Below, one piece after another: positions 17,874 to 27,046 of a stretch of DNA of 64,000 bases; the first letter of the stretch is position 1; each line of letters starts with the position of its first letter. A program made the translations under genes and the position numbers. The notes under the pieces are model-generated. The model searched no databases. It was not told the origin of the DNA and was given only the letters and a program-made list of their open reading frames with translations. This stretch comes from Oscillospiraceae bacterium (GTDB lineage: Bacteria > Bacillota > Clostridia > Oscillospirales > Acutalibacteraceae), in assembly GCA_015066515.1 (NCBI GenBank), contig SVOH01000005.1, positions 1-64,000 on the forward strand. Reading direction: 5' to 3'.

Positions 17874-18605
17874 CTACACATATTTATTGTATTTCAAAAT
17901 GATTCTGCCCGATTTTGAATAACCATTATGAGATATTATTTCAAATCTACCCTTTTGGCGTATTGATATTTTATCTCCCTCACGAATGGTTAATGTGGGT
18001 TTTGTAACACAAATTGAATTAACCGAAACCAACCCGTCTGTAATTTTTTCTGTCGCAACGTTTCGCGACATATTACATATTGCCGCTACTACACAGTCGA
18101 TTCTGGTAGATGCGACGGTTACACTAAATTCTTGCTTTATTCCAAGACTTGGCAACGGTTCGGTATAACCCTCATTTAGCACGACACCAACATTGCCAAC
18201 CTTGTTAAGCTGGGTGAGAATATATTTTGTGGCTTCGTCTGTTGCAAATACTACTGCGCGGCCATTTTCAACAAGTATATCACCTATTGTTTCGCGCGTA
18301 ATGCCAAGTGCCATTAATGCACCTAAAAAATCCCTGTGTGATAATCTATCACACTCTCGATATTTAAAGCTTATCGCTTTAATAGGAAAGATGGGTGTTT
18401 CACACCAATCAGGTAATACCCCAAGCACAACGCGTTCGGCACCTTCATAACCACCAAACAATTTATACTCTTCACCTTGGTTAAAGCACTTTATTGCAAT
18501 CGACGTTTCCTCAGGATTTAAAAAACCCATATATTTAGGTAAATTAGATCTACGGACAATCTCTTTTAAATCATTAACTCTTGCCGGCAAAAGCTTGATA
18601 TCCAT
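17874..18605 (-). CDS. ylmH: YlmH-family S4-domain RNA-binding protein
   Basis: 243 residues: an N-terminal region (MGFLNPEETSIA near residue 27, YRECDRLSHRDFLGALMALGI near 82) typical of YlmH, and a C-terminal S4 domain (KITDGLVSVNSICVTKPTLTIREGDKISIRQKGRF near 183-218). YlmH binds ribosomal RNA or stalled 50S particles and is genetically tied to the division cluster. The start overlaps the sepF stop by one base; no strong ribosome-binding site is seen, so coupling is likely. Confidence 0.92.
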   Translation of the reverse strand: MDIKLLPARVNDLKEIVRRSNLPKYMGFLNPEETSIAIKCFNQGEEYKLFGGYEGAERVVLGVLPDWCETPIFPIKAISFKYRECDRLSHRDFLGALMALGITRETIGDILVENGRAVVFATDEATKYILTQLNKVGNVGVVLNEGYTEPLPSLGIKQEFSVTVASTRIDCVVAAICNMSRNVATEKITDGLVSVNSICVTKPTLTIREGDKISIRQKGRFEIISHNGYSKSGRIILKYNKYV

Positions 18606-19072
18606 TAAAAGTAAATTTTACCCTCGTCGTAATCGTCTGCCATAAGCTCACCCATAACATCAACGCCACGAGAAGCCACCATAAAGGTGCATTTTGCAAC
18701 CTTGCGCATATTGCCACCAATGGCATACGCCGCACCGCTTAAAAAGTCTACAATACGACGTTGTACATCTGTAGGTGTCTCTTCAAGATTGAGCACAACA
18801 GTTTTGCCCTCATTCAAATAATCAACAATACTCTTTACTTCTTCAAAATGATTTGGTTTTACAAGTACTACCTGCATACCGCTATTACCACCTGTGTAAT
18901 TTACTGTTTTTGACTTTATAAGTCTTGCGGGCGCTTCTTTTTTAGGTGTATATGACACGTCGTCAATTGCCTTTTCGCGCGATGGACGCTCAACTTCCTT
19001 TGGCGCTTCCTCATCATAATCATCTTCGTCAGGAATAACCATAATGTCTTTAATTTTATCCCAGATACTCAT
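18605..19072 (-). CDS. sepF: SepF cell division protein
   Basis: 155 residues: a short N-terminal amphipathic membrane-targeting helix (MSIWDKIKDIMVI), an acidic/Lys-rich linker, and a C-terminal SepF domain at about 65-145 with VVLVKPNHFEEV, VVLNLEETPTDVQRR and a conserved G-x-x-Y-A-I-G-G core. SepF anchors FtsZ filaments to the membrane. AAAGGAAG precedes the ATG. YlmG, often found between sepF and ylmH, is absent. Confidence 0.94.
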   Translation of the reverse strand: MSIWDKIKDIMVIPDEDDYDEEAPKEVERPSREKAIDDVSYTPKKEAPARLIKSKTVNYTGGNSGMQVVLVKPNHFEEVKSIVDYLNEGKTVVLNLEETPTDVQRRIVDFLSGAAYAIGGNMRKVAKCTFMVASRGVDVMGELMADDYDEGKIYF

Positions 19073-19093
19073 AAATACACTTCCTTTGTTTTA

Positions 19094-19807
19094 TTATATA
19101 TTATAATTTCGTCTACCAAAAAGCGCTGTGCCGAGTCGAACCATTGTGGCTCCCTCCTCGATAGCAATCTCATAGTCATCTGACATACCCATAGACAAAA
19201 TATCCATACTACTATTATCTATTTTTTGAGATGCAATGTCAATAAACAGTTTCTTCATTTTTGCAAAATATGGTCGATTTTGCTGTGGTTCGTTACAAAT
19301 TGGCGGTATTGCCATAAGTCCTTTGACTCGAATTCCCTCAAGTTTACAAATTTTGGTTACAGCATCTATTGCTTCGTCGTACGTAAATCCCGATTTGCTT
19401 TGCTCATCGCCAATATTTATTTCGATCAAAACGTCTACTGATATATTACGCTTTACTGCCTGTTTTGATATTTCTTCGGCCAAACGATATGAATCTACCG
19501 AATGTATAAGCGACACCTTATCGATTATATCCTTAACCTTGTTTGTTTGAAGGTGACCGATAAAATGACGGTTTACCGGTAAATAATCTTCATACTTTGA
19601 TAAAAATTCCTGCACCCGATTTTCACCTATATATTTAATGCCCGACTCTATAGCATGATTTATAACCTCAACGTCCACTGTCTTGGTAGCGGCGAGCAAG
19701 ATTATATCCTCACAATCTCTGCCGGATTTTTTAGCAGCACGAGATATGTTTTTAAGAATTGCATCGTAATTTTCATCAAAGATATTATTCGATGATTTTG
19801 CCATCAT
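19094..19807 (-). CDS. YggS/PROSC-family PLP homeostasis protein
   Basis: Pyridoxal-phosphate-binding protein of the YggS/YlmE family: LLAATKTVDVEV holds the PLP lysine, followed by YIGENRVQEFLSKY, HFIGHLQTNKVK, SVDSYRLAEEI, the EINIGDEQSKSG strand, and the C-terminal SMGMSDDYEIAIEEGATMVRLGTALFG. It maintains PLP and amino-acid balance. The frame extends upstream to a TTG at 19828, but AGGAAAGAGG sits between that TTG and the paired ATGs at 19807 and 19804, so one of these is the start (19804 has the better spacing). It overlaps the upstream HlyD-like gene. Confidence 0.92.
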   Translation of the reverse strand: MMAKSSNNIFDENYDAILKNISRAAKKSGRDCEDIILLAATKTVDVEVINHAIESGIKYIGENRVQEFLSKYEDYLPVNRHFIGHLQTNKVKDIIDKVSLIHSVDSYRLAEEISKQAVKRNISVDVLIEINIGDEQSKSGFTYDEAIDAVTKICKLEGIRVKGLMAIPPICNEPQQNRPYFAKMKKLFIDIASQKIDNSSMDILSMGMSDDYEIAIEEGATMVRLGTALFGRRNYNI

Positions 19808-20990
19808 ATAGCCTCTTTCCTTTAACAACTACATCGTCATACAAACGAAGCACAGAATCATTACTTACTTCCTGCTCACAAATAATATATTCATCAGTAC
19901 GATGAACAACATTAACCCCCACAAACTTAACCGTCATACCAGATCGAACAAAAACACCTGTTTTTCCGTCTTGAACACGCAATGCCTTTGTAGGAATTTT
20001 AAGTCCAGAGTAGGTGCTGTTTATTATGGTAAAGCTACCCTTACGCATTACAGCCAATTCACTGTTCATTTGTTGGCAAGAAAAAATCATAACTGCCGAA
20101 TTTTCACTGTTGGATGTATTAATTTTTTCGAGCACCACTTTTAACTCCGGTGTAGATTTAATGGTGGTTTTCAAGGTGAGCTCGTCACCTGTTTTATATT
20201 TAACTGATTCGCTTATATCTACCTTTGCGGCTATATACCAAGTGTATCCAGATACTATTTTACCAACGGCCGTTTTTTCAACTGTTTCAGCCTTTAGTGT
20301 ATCAATATATTCAGGAGTAATGCTTTCAATATTATCGCACGAGAGTACATTTTCGTAACCGTCTACATTAGATACAAAATATCCCGAACGGTCAGTGGTA
20401 ATATTTCCTACGGGTTGCGGTAGTGATGCACTAAGGCTATCTCGCTCGGCCTTTAAGTCATCAAGTCTCGCCGAAAAATCAGTTTGCTCACCTGTTATCA
20501 TCTGCCTGCGGCTGATATTAGTAAGAAGCTCTGACGAATCAGCCTCAAAACTTGAAAAATCGCCTGCCGCTATTCCGCGCAACATTGTATTAAGCGAATT
20601 GTTAACCTTATTGTTTGCGAGTTTTATGTCGGCAGCTTCAACATCATTATAACTCTGCATTTCTTCAATATCTTTAATACGAAAGTTTAACTGCTCAATT
20701 CTGTTTACAATAACCGATGCATCAGCATTAGAGTAAATATTTGCAATCGTGCCGTGTTTTGCCACACGCTCGCCGTTTGCCAAAACAAAATGCAAGGCAC
20801 CGGATTTGTTGCTGTTAATAACCTTTTCTTCACGAATTACTATTCCGCTTATATTAAAACCCTGTGTTACAGTTTGATACTCGGCCGTGACGGTTGTAAT
20901 TGGTTTATATGCAAAGGAATATATCTGGTTGCCAAAGAAAACAACCGCTACTATACAAAGTATTACTCTTAATGCTTTGCTGTTAAACAT
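19785..20990 (-). CDS. HlyD-like membrane-fusion protein
   Basis: 401 residues with an N-terminal membrane anchor at about 8-27 (VILCIVAVVFFGNQIYSFAY), then a barrel-sandwich/lipoyl-like segment (GALHFVLANGERVAKHGTIANIY at about 64-87), a short helical hairpin at about 90-180, and a beta-rich C-terminal half ending in an SH3-like segment. This is the layout of HlyD-type adaptors in Bacillota, but no partner exporter is next to it. Synteny between miaA and yggS/sepF suggests an envelope or division role rather than drug efflux; that is inference. GAGGAAG precedes the ATG, inside the last codons of miaA. Confidence 0.7.
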   Translation of the reverse strand: MFNSKALRVILCIVAVVFFGNQIYSFAYKPITTVTAEYQTVTQGFNISGIVIREEKVINSNKSGALHFVLANGERVAKHGTIANIYSNADASVIVNRIEQLNFRIKDIEEMQSYNDVEAADIKLANNKVNNSLNTMLRGIAAGDFSSFEADSSELLTNISRRQMITGEQTDFSARLDDLKAERDSLSASLPQPVGNITTDRSGYFVSNVDGYENVLSCDNIESITPEYIDTLKAETVEKTAVGKIVSGYTWYIAAKVDISESVKYKTGDELTLKTTIKSTPELKVVLEKINTSNSENSAVMIFSCQQMNSELAVMRKGSFTIINSTYSGLKIPTKALRVQDGKTGVFVRSGMTVKFVGVNVVHRTDEYIICEQEVSNDSVLRLYDDVVVKGKRLYDGKIIE

Positions 20991-21918
20991 AACTTACCTC
21001 TTCCTTTGCTATTTTTATCGACGACGCAACAGCATCTTCTACTTCATCTTTATATATCCAATTAATTCGTATATCTTTATTAAACCACGTAAGCTGTCGT
21101 TTGGCATAACGACGTGTTGCACGCTTAAGATTTTCGGTTGCCTCTTCAAATGTTATAAGGCCATCAAAATAATCAAAAAACTCTTTGTGCCCTATTGCCT
21201 GAACGGCACCGCCACCAAGATTTTTATCGTAAGCGGATTTAGCCTCTTTTAGCAAACCGTTTTGCAACATTATGTCAACACGCAAATTTATGCGCTCGTA
21301 AAGCTTTTCACGGTCACGATATGTGATGCCGATCAAGCAAGCATCATAAGGCGATTCGTTTTTTATAGATTGCTCGTCGTTAAACGATTTTGTATTACCG
21401 GTACTCTCGTAAATTTCAAAAGCACGAATAATTCTTTTTTTATCGTTCGGGTGCAACTTGCCTGCAGCATCAGGATCAATTTCACAAAGTCTGCTTAGCA
21501 TCTCGGTGCCACCGATACGGTCAAATTCTTTGGTTATACGCTCACGTAGTTCATAGTCGGTCTCACTTTCAATAAACTCTACGTTATTGACAAGCGAATT
21601 TATATACAGTCCCGTGCCGCCAACAATTATTGGCATCTTACCACGAGAGGCAATTTCACTTATCTTTTGACGTGCCGCTTTTACGTAATCGGCAACAGTA
21701 TAGCTGCTTCCATAGGGCAAAAACTCTACAAGATGATGAGGGACACCCTCGGTTTCGCTATCGTCGGGCGCCGCAGAGGCAATATGCATATCGCAGTAAA
21801 TCTGCATAGAGTCTGCCGATATTACCTCGCCGTCAAAATATTTGGCAAGCTCTATTCCAAGACCTGTTTTACCCGAAGCGGTAGGACCTACCACACAAAT
21901 TATTTTTTGTTTTTTCAT
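20983..21918 (-). CDS. miaA: tRNA dimethylallyltransferase
   Basis: 311 residues: P-loop GPTASGKTGLGIELA at 10-24, DSMQIYCDM near 36, and the IVGGTGLYINSL motif near 100. It adds a dimethylallyl group to A37 of tRNAs reading UNN codons, the substrate for MiaB, whose gene is at the head of this operon. The ATG is 4 bases inside the mutL end with GGAAG upstream. Confidence 0.95.
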   Translation of the reverse strand: MKKQKIICVVGPTASGKTGLGIELAKYFDGEVISADSMQIYCDMHIASAAPDDSETEGVPHHLVEFLPYGSSYTVADYVKAARQKISEIASRGKMPIIVGGTGLYINSLVNNVEFIESETDYELRERITKEFDRIGGTEMLSRLCEIDPDAAGKLHPNDKKRIIRAFEIYESTGNTKSFNDEQSIKNESPYDACLIGITYRDREKLYERINLRVDIMLQNGLLKEAKSAYDKNLGGGAVQAIGHKEFFDYFDGLITFEEATENLKRATRRYAKRQLTWFNKDIRINWIYKDEVEDAVASSIKIAKEEVSYV

Positions 21919-23795
21919 TGTATTCTTCCAAAATATTTTTCAAGGTTATACTTCTTAATTTCAAACGCAACAGGTCTGCCGTGTGGACAGTACATAATAT
22001 CATTGTCGCTAAGCACCTTTATAGCAAGATTTAATCTTTCTATATCAGAGGTTATATAACCTGCCTTTATTGCCGCCTTGCAAGCGACGGTATGAAGTAT
22101 ATCGTCTATACGTTCAAGATCAACGTTACCTTTTTGCACAAGGCTATGGGCCGCTTCGACAATGATGCCTTCAGCATCCTCTTTAGAAAGCATAGAAGGT
22201 ATTGCACGCACCAAAACCGATTCGTTGCCGAAGTCCTCCACCTCAAAGCCATATTCAGATAGAAGTGATACATTGTTTATCATAGCGGTATATTCATCCC
22301 CGATAAGCTTTACTGTTACGGGAACAAGTAACGACTGACTTTCTATTACGTGATTTTCTTTAAGCTTGTTAAATAAAATTCTTTCATGGGCTGCGTGCTT
22401 GTCTATCATAAATATGCTGTCGCCCTTTTGCGCTACAATATATGTATTAAAGGCTTCGCCTATAAGTTTAATTTCCTCTTTTGGAGAATACTCTTTTTCT
22501 TCCACCTTAACTTCATGCCTTATCGGCTCTGATTTTAAAACTTCTTGAACCGGTTCTTCTTTTACTATATCAACAACCGTTTTCTTTTCGGGTACGTTGG
22601 GTTTAAACTCATCACGTAGGAAAAACGGAGTATTATCAGCCTTTAGTCTAACAGGCTCAGCCTTTGGCTCGGGCTCTACCTCAACCTTAGGTTGCGGCTT
22701 TGTTTCCTGAACGGGCAATTTAACCGCTGTTTGACGGTACTGCTCGGCAGTCATATGTAAAAATGTGTTATTTTTTGGTGGTGTTACGGCAATTTCGGGT
22801 CGGGTGTCGCCCGAAAGAATAGCATTTTTTACAGCGTTATAAACTGCAGTAAATACACGCTTTTCATCACTAAATCGCACCTGCGTTTTTGCCGGATGCA
22901 CGTTAACGTCAACCGTTTCAAAAGGTATTTCTACCCCTAGCACAAATACAGGAAACTTGCCCACCATTGCACTGTTTTTATAGGCTTGCTCTGTAGCGGC
23001 AGTAATAGTACCCGATTGCACATATCGACCGTTTAAAAAGGTAAACTGATACGCGCGTGACGCACGACAAGAAACCGGCTTACAAACAAGCCCTGTAACC
23101 TTTACGCCGTCAAGTGTTAAATTAACCGGAATGAGTGTGTTTGAAATTTCACGGCCCAAAACACTATAAACCGCCGATGATAGCTTTCCGTCACCCGAGG
23201 TTGCAAGCGTTTGCTTGCCGTCACGTATTAGCTTAAAAGCAATTTCATGGTGTGAAAGTGCCTGACGCTCTATAATAGCCGATACGGTTGTTCCCTCCGA
23301 CACATCTTTTTTAAGAAATTTCATACGAGCAGGGGTGTTGTAAAACAGGTCGCGTACTATAAGTGTGGTGCCATCGGGGCAACCAACCTCTTCGTATAAA
23401 ACCTCTTCCCCACCTTCTATTTTATAGTGGGTACCAAAGTCCTCGTCGATAGTTTTGGTAAACATTTCTACACGGGACACAGCGCTTGTAGCCGCCAAGG
23501 CTTCTCCACGGAAGCCGAGTGTCGAAATACTGTCAAGGTCTACGGCTTTTTCAATTTTACTTGTAGCGTGACGCAAAAATGCCTTTGGCACATCGTCATT
23601 TGCTATACCGCAACCGTTATCGGTTATGCGAATATAGGTTATACCACCACGCTGAATTTCAATCGTTATGTGTGTGGCGCCTGCATCTATTGAGTTTTCG
23701 ACCGCTTCTTTTACTATTGAAGCGGGGCGCTCTACAACCTCACCCGCAGCAATAAGCTCGGCAATGGATTTTGGCAGTACATTAATTTTGGGCAT
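21915..23795 (-). CDS. mutL: DNA mismatch repair protein MutL
   Basis: 626 residues: the N-terminal GHKL ATPase (IAAGEVVERPASIVKE near 15, DNGCGI near 59, GFRGEALAA near 93), a proline/glutamate/lysine-rich linker at about 345-440, and a C-terminal dimerisation/endonuclease domain. The domain carries an MIDKHAAHERILF metal motif near 475 and a CPHGRP motif near 607, so this is a nicking-competent MutL as in bacteria lacking MutH. GAGGTG precedes the ATG; mutS is 21 bases upstream. Confidence 0.96.
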   Translation of the reverse strand: MPKINVLPKSIAELIAAGEVVERPASIVKEAVENSIDAGATHITIEIQRGGITYIRITDNGCGIANDDVPKAFLRHATSKIEKAVDLDSISTLGFRGEALAATSAVSRVEMFTKTIDEDFGTHYKIEGGEEVLYEEVGCPDGTTLIVRDLFYNTPARMKFLKKDVSEGTTVSAIIERQALSHHEIAFKLIRDGKQTLATSGDGKLSSAVYSVLGREISNTLIPVNLTLDGVKVTGLVCKPVSCRASRAYQFTFLNGRYVQSGTITAATEQAYKNSAMVGKFPVFVLGVEIPFETVDVNVHPAKTQVRFSDEKRVFTAVYNAVKNAILSGDTRPEIAVTPPKNNTFLHMTAEQYRQTAVKLPVQETKPQPKVEVEPEPKAEPVRLKADNTPFFLRDEFKPNVPEKKTVVDIVKEEPVQEVLKSEPIRHEVKVEEKEYSPKEEIKLIGEAFNTYIVAQKGDSIFMIDKHAAHERILFNKLKENHVIESQSLLVPVTVKLIGDEYTAMINNVSLLSEYGFEVEDFGNESVLVRAIPSMLSKEDAEGIIVEAAHSLVQKGNVDLERIDDILHTVACKAAIKAGYITSDIERLNLAIKVLSDNDIMYCPHGRPVAFEIKKYNLEKYFGRIQ

Positions 23796-23816
23796 TTTTG
23801 TTTCACCTCTTTAAAT

Positions 23817-26408
23817 TTAGATTGACTTTGCTTTGTTGGCAATATCAAAAAGAACACCCATAGCCTCGATCGGCGTCAAAGTATTGACATCTATTGCCTG
23901 CAGTTCGCGCAAAATATCGGTAGCACCCTGCATTTCAAGTGACATCTGATCGGTATTTGATTCTACCGTTTTATAAGTAACTATTCCGCTTTCGAGCGTT
24001 TGTTTCAGTATTTGTTTAGCGCGGCGAATTACCGAGTCGGGTATGCCTCCTAATTTTGCAACCTCTATACCGTAGCTGTCATCGGCGCCACCCGGTACTA
24101 TACGGCGCAAAAAGATTATATCATCGCCGCGTTTTTTAACCGCGATATTATAATTCTTTATGCCGTCAAGCTCGTTTTCCATTTCGGTAAGCTCGTGATA
24201 ATGCGTTGCAAAGAGTGATTTTGCACCAAGCTTTTTCTTATCGGCAACAAATTCGAGCACAGCGCGCGCTATTGACATACCGTCAAAGGTAGAGGTGCCG
24301 CGACCGATTTCATCGATAATAAGTAAGCTGTTTTTGGTAGCGTTTTTAAGTATGTGAGCCATCTCACTCATCTCTACCATAAAGGTTGACTGTCCGCTTG
24401 CGAGGTCGTCCGACGCGCCAACCCGGGTAAATATAGCATCTACCACGCCAATTTCGGCCATTTGTGCCGGTACAAAGGAACCAATTTGCGCCATAAGTGT
24501 AATAATTGCTACCTGACGCATATAGGTAGATTTACCCGCCATATTAGGCCCTGTAATAATAGCACAACGGTCGGTCGAATTATCAAGATACGTATCGTTA
24601 GAAACAAACGGTGTTTTAAGCAGTTTTTCAACAACGGGGTGTCTGCCACCCTTTATGCTGATAACGCCATTATTATTTATAAGCGGTCTGCAGTAGTTGT
24701 TTTCTATCGCCACCTGCGCCATAGAACACATTGTGTCAAGGCGGGCAATTGCCGCGGCGGTAGTACGCACACGATTTGCCGCGGCGGCTACTGTTTCACG
24801 GATAGAGTTAAATATTTCATATTCAAGCTGGAAAGCTCGGTCCTTTGCGGTAAGCAAACGGTTTTCGAGTTGTTTTAATTCATCGGTTATAAAACGTTCG
24901 GCGTTGGTAAGCGTTTGTTTGCGAATATAGTCGGCAGGCACTTTATCAAGAAAAGAATTTGTAACCTCGATGTAGTAACCAAACACCTTGTTATAACGCA
25001 CACGCAAGTTTTTAATGCCGGTACGTTCACGTTCGCGAGCCTCTATATCGGCAAGACGTGAGGTGCCGCCATCCATATCATCGCGTAGCATATCAACCTG
25101 CTCGTTATAGCCTTTTTTGATTATCTTACCTTCTCGAACGGTAGCAGGCGCATCCTCGCTAATGGCAGCATCAATTAGCGCCACTATTTCGTCAAGTGTG
25201 TCAATATCGTTATAGATTGACTTTAGCATTTTGCAATTTGCTGATGCCAATAACTGCTTTATGTAAGGAAAACGGTGCGCCGTAGCCGCAAGACCCAAAA
25301 GCTCTTTAGCCGTTGCAGTGCCATAAACTATTTTGGTCATCATACGCTCAATATCGCGTATGCCACTCATATACTCCTGTGCTTCACAGCGCATTACCGT
25401 ATCATTGGCTAATTCCTCCACCGCATTTTGACGCAGTGTTATTTCGGGTATGCTAAGCAGTGGCTGTAAGACATACGATCGCATAAGGCGTTTGCCCATA
25501 GCAGTTTTTGTTTTGTCGAGCACGCCGAGCAGCGAACCACGCTTTGACTTGGTGCGCATTGTCTCACATAGCTCAAGATTGCGAACGGCTGTAACATCAA
25601 GTCCCATAAACTGTGCCGAGGTATAAATATTTACATTTTTAATGGCAATGGTACCCGTTTTGCCGTTTTCTTGTAGATAATCAATTACTGCGCCCAAAAC
25701 ACTTTGTGAAACACTGCCATTTTCAATTCCTATATTTTCAGGACTAATGATGCCAAAGTTTTGACAAAGAAGCGCCTCGGTAGCGGTTGTATCAAAATGA
25801 ATATCATCGCGAATAGATATTGCCGCAGTGTTTTTTTCTTCTAAAAATGCAGAAATCTTATCTTTAAGCTTTGTATCAATCAAAATCTCGCTGGGTGCAA
25901 AACGCATAATCTCATTTTGAAGCTCTGTATACATATCCTCGCCCGAAAGCTCGGTTACGTGCGCCTCGCCCGTTGATGCATCTGCAAAGCAAACACCTAT
26001 TTTATTGTTTTTTTCATAGACTGACGCAAGATAGTTATTGCGACCCTCATCAAGCATTTCGCCCTCGATAACTGTACCTGGGGTAACAATACGAACAATA
26101 TCACGTTTTACTATTCCCTTGGCAGTTGCAGGGTCCTCGACCTGCTCGCAAATAGCAACCTTGTATCCTTTTTCAACCAAACGGGCAATATAACCTTCAG
26201 CACTGTGAAAGGGCACTCCACACATAGGGGCGCGTTCATCCAGACCACAGTCTCTGCCTGTAAGAGTGAGTTCAAGTTCCTCCGAGCCTTTTATAGCATC
26301 GTCAAAGAACATTTCATAGAAGTCGCCCAATCGGTAAAAGATAATGCAGTCTTGATTTGCCTCTTTTATTTCCATATACTGTCGCATCATTGGTGACAGT
26401 TCAGCCAT
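23817..26408 (-). CDS. mutS: DNA mismatch repair protein MutS
   Basis: 863 residues with all MutS domains: the mismatch-binding domain with the FYEMF Phe-x-Glu-type motif (RLGDFYEMFFDDA near 25-37), the connector, lever and clamp helices, and the ATPase with Walker A GPNMAGKSTYMRQ near 610, LLIIDEIGRGTSTFDG near 685 and FATHYHEL near 722. AAAGGGG precedes the ATG. It is separated from the upstream RicA-like gene by a 206-bp structured, repeat-bounded spacer. Confidence 0.97.
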   Translation of the reverse strand: MAELSPMMRQYMEIKEANQDCIIFYRLGDFYEMFFDDAIKGSEELELTLTGRDCGLDERAPMCGVPFHSAEGYIARLVEKGYKVAICEQVEDPATAKGIVKRDIVRIVTPGTVIEGEMLDEGRNNYLASVYEKNNKIGVCFADASTGEAHVTELSGEDMYTELQNEIMRFAPSEILIDTKLKDKISAFLEEKNTAAISIRDDIHFDTTATEALLCQNFGIISPENIGIENGSVSQSVLGAVIDYLQENGKTGTIAIKNVNIYTSAQFMGLDVTAVRNLELCETMRTKSKRGSLLGVLDKTKTAMGKRLMRSYVLQPLLSIPEITLRQNAVEELANDTVMRCEAQEYMSGIRDIERMMTKIVYGTATAKELLGLAATAHRFPYIKQLLASANCKMLKSIYNDIDTLDEIVALIDAAISEDAPATVREGKIIKKGYNEQVDMLRDDMDGGTSRLADIEARERERTGIKNLRVRYNKVFGYYIEVTNSFLDKVPADYIRKQTLTNAERFITDELKQLENRLLTAKDRAFQLEYEIFNSIRETVAAAANRVRTTAAAIARLDTMCSMAQVAIENNYCRPLINNNGVISIKGGRHPVVEKLLKTPFVSNDTYLDNSTDRCAIITGPNMAGKSTYMRQVAIITLMAQIGSFVPAQMAEIGVVDAIFTRVGASDDLASGQSTFMVEMSEMAHILKNATKNSLLIIDEIGRGTSTFDGMSIARAVLEFVADKKKLGAKSLFATHYHELTEMENELDGIKNYNIAVKKRGDDIIFLRRIVPGGADDSYGIEVAKLGGIPDSVIRRAKQILKQTLESGIVTYKTVESNTDQMSLEMQGATDILRELQAIDVNTLTPIEAMGVLFDIANKAKSI

Positions 26409-26438
26409 AGTTTCATCCCCTTTGGTTAAAAATTAAAT

Positions 26439-26605
26439 GATTTTGCGAGCTGTTGTCCCGATACATCCCCGTGTTTTTGTGGGGCTTTGCCTCGCAAAAA
26501 CTCATCTTAAAGCGAAAAGTGTCGCAAGGCACTTTTCAAGACTGAAAGGGTATATTAAGGGAAAACGGTGCAGTCAAAGTCGCAGACTTTGCGAGCTGTT
26601 GTCCC
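26439..26605 (-). repeat. Hairpin-rich intergenic element bounded by 21-bp direct repeats
   Basis: Two direct copies of GAYTTTGCGAGCTGTTGTCCC-type sequence (core TTTGCGAGCTGTTGTCCC) occur at 26439-26459 and 26585-26605. Between them are a perfect 8-bp hairpin (26514-26521 with 26530-26537), a C4/G4 hairpin at 26467-26484 and a 9-bp inverted pair (26441-26449 with 26491-26499). A 7-bp hairpin (26575-26581 with 26585-26591) overlaps the second copy. It fills the gap between the RicA-like gene and mutS. It has no credible ORF. It could be a REP/MITE-like repeat or an RNA element controlling mutS expression. Confidence 0.6.
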
Positions 26606-26614
26606 TTGAGTGTT

Positions 26615-27019
26615 TTAGTGACAACCACCACAGGTTGAGCAAGAGCCTGTGCAAGCGGTATGCGGCTCTGCTGTCATTGGGTCCTCACCCTCAACGCACT
26701 GCATAATAATGCTGTTAATGTCATTAAGCATAGCGTCAACTTCGGCCTTTGCTGTGTTGTATTCAAGCATAGTTTTGCTTGACATAACTGCGGTGTAAAT
26801 CTCGCGGAGCTTTTCGTTGAGTTCTTTTATTTTGTTTTCGTCTTGTGTTTCGGCGTTCATTTCGCGGTCTAAATTCATTCTAATTGTATTAAATTCGCCG
26901 ATTTGGTTTTGCAAGGTTTCATCATTATCGTTTGCAAGTTTAGCTTTTATAAAGCGAATAAAACGCTCGTCCTTTTGAATTTCTACTCCTAAATTTCTTG
27001 TTGCTTCAATAATTCCCAT
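26615..27019 (-). CDS. RicA/YlbF-family regulator with C-terminal cysteine cluster
   Basis: 134 residues, mostly helical, of the YlbF/YmcA superfamily. The family (RicA, RicF) works with RicT as the Y-complex that adjusts RNase Y and carries Fe-S clusters. Here the C-terminus has four cysteines (C123, C127, C130, C133), plausible cluster ligands. The position between miaB and mutS matches Bacillus ymcA (ricA), supporting a RicA-like identity. AAAGGA precedes the ATG. No YaaT/RicT gene is in the window. Confidence 0.8.
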   Translation of the reverse strand: MGIIEATRNLGVEIQKDERFIRFIKAKLANDNDETLQNQIGEFNTIRMNLDREMNAETQDENKIKELNEKLREIYTAVMSSKTMLEYNTAKAEVDAMLNDINSIIMQCVEGEDPMTAEPHTACTGSCSTCGGCH

Positions 27020-27046
27020 AATTAAAATCCTTTCAAAATTTATGTT

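Noticed and set aside
26437-26706. Short plus-strand frame across the structured spacer
   Set aside because: It runs through the repeats and hairpins and into the antisense of the RicA-like gene. No ribosome-binding site; composition not protein-like.
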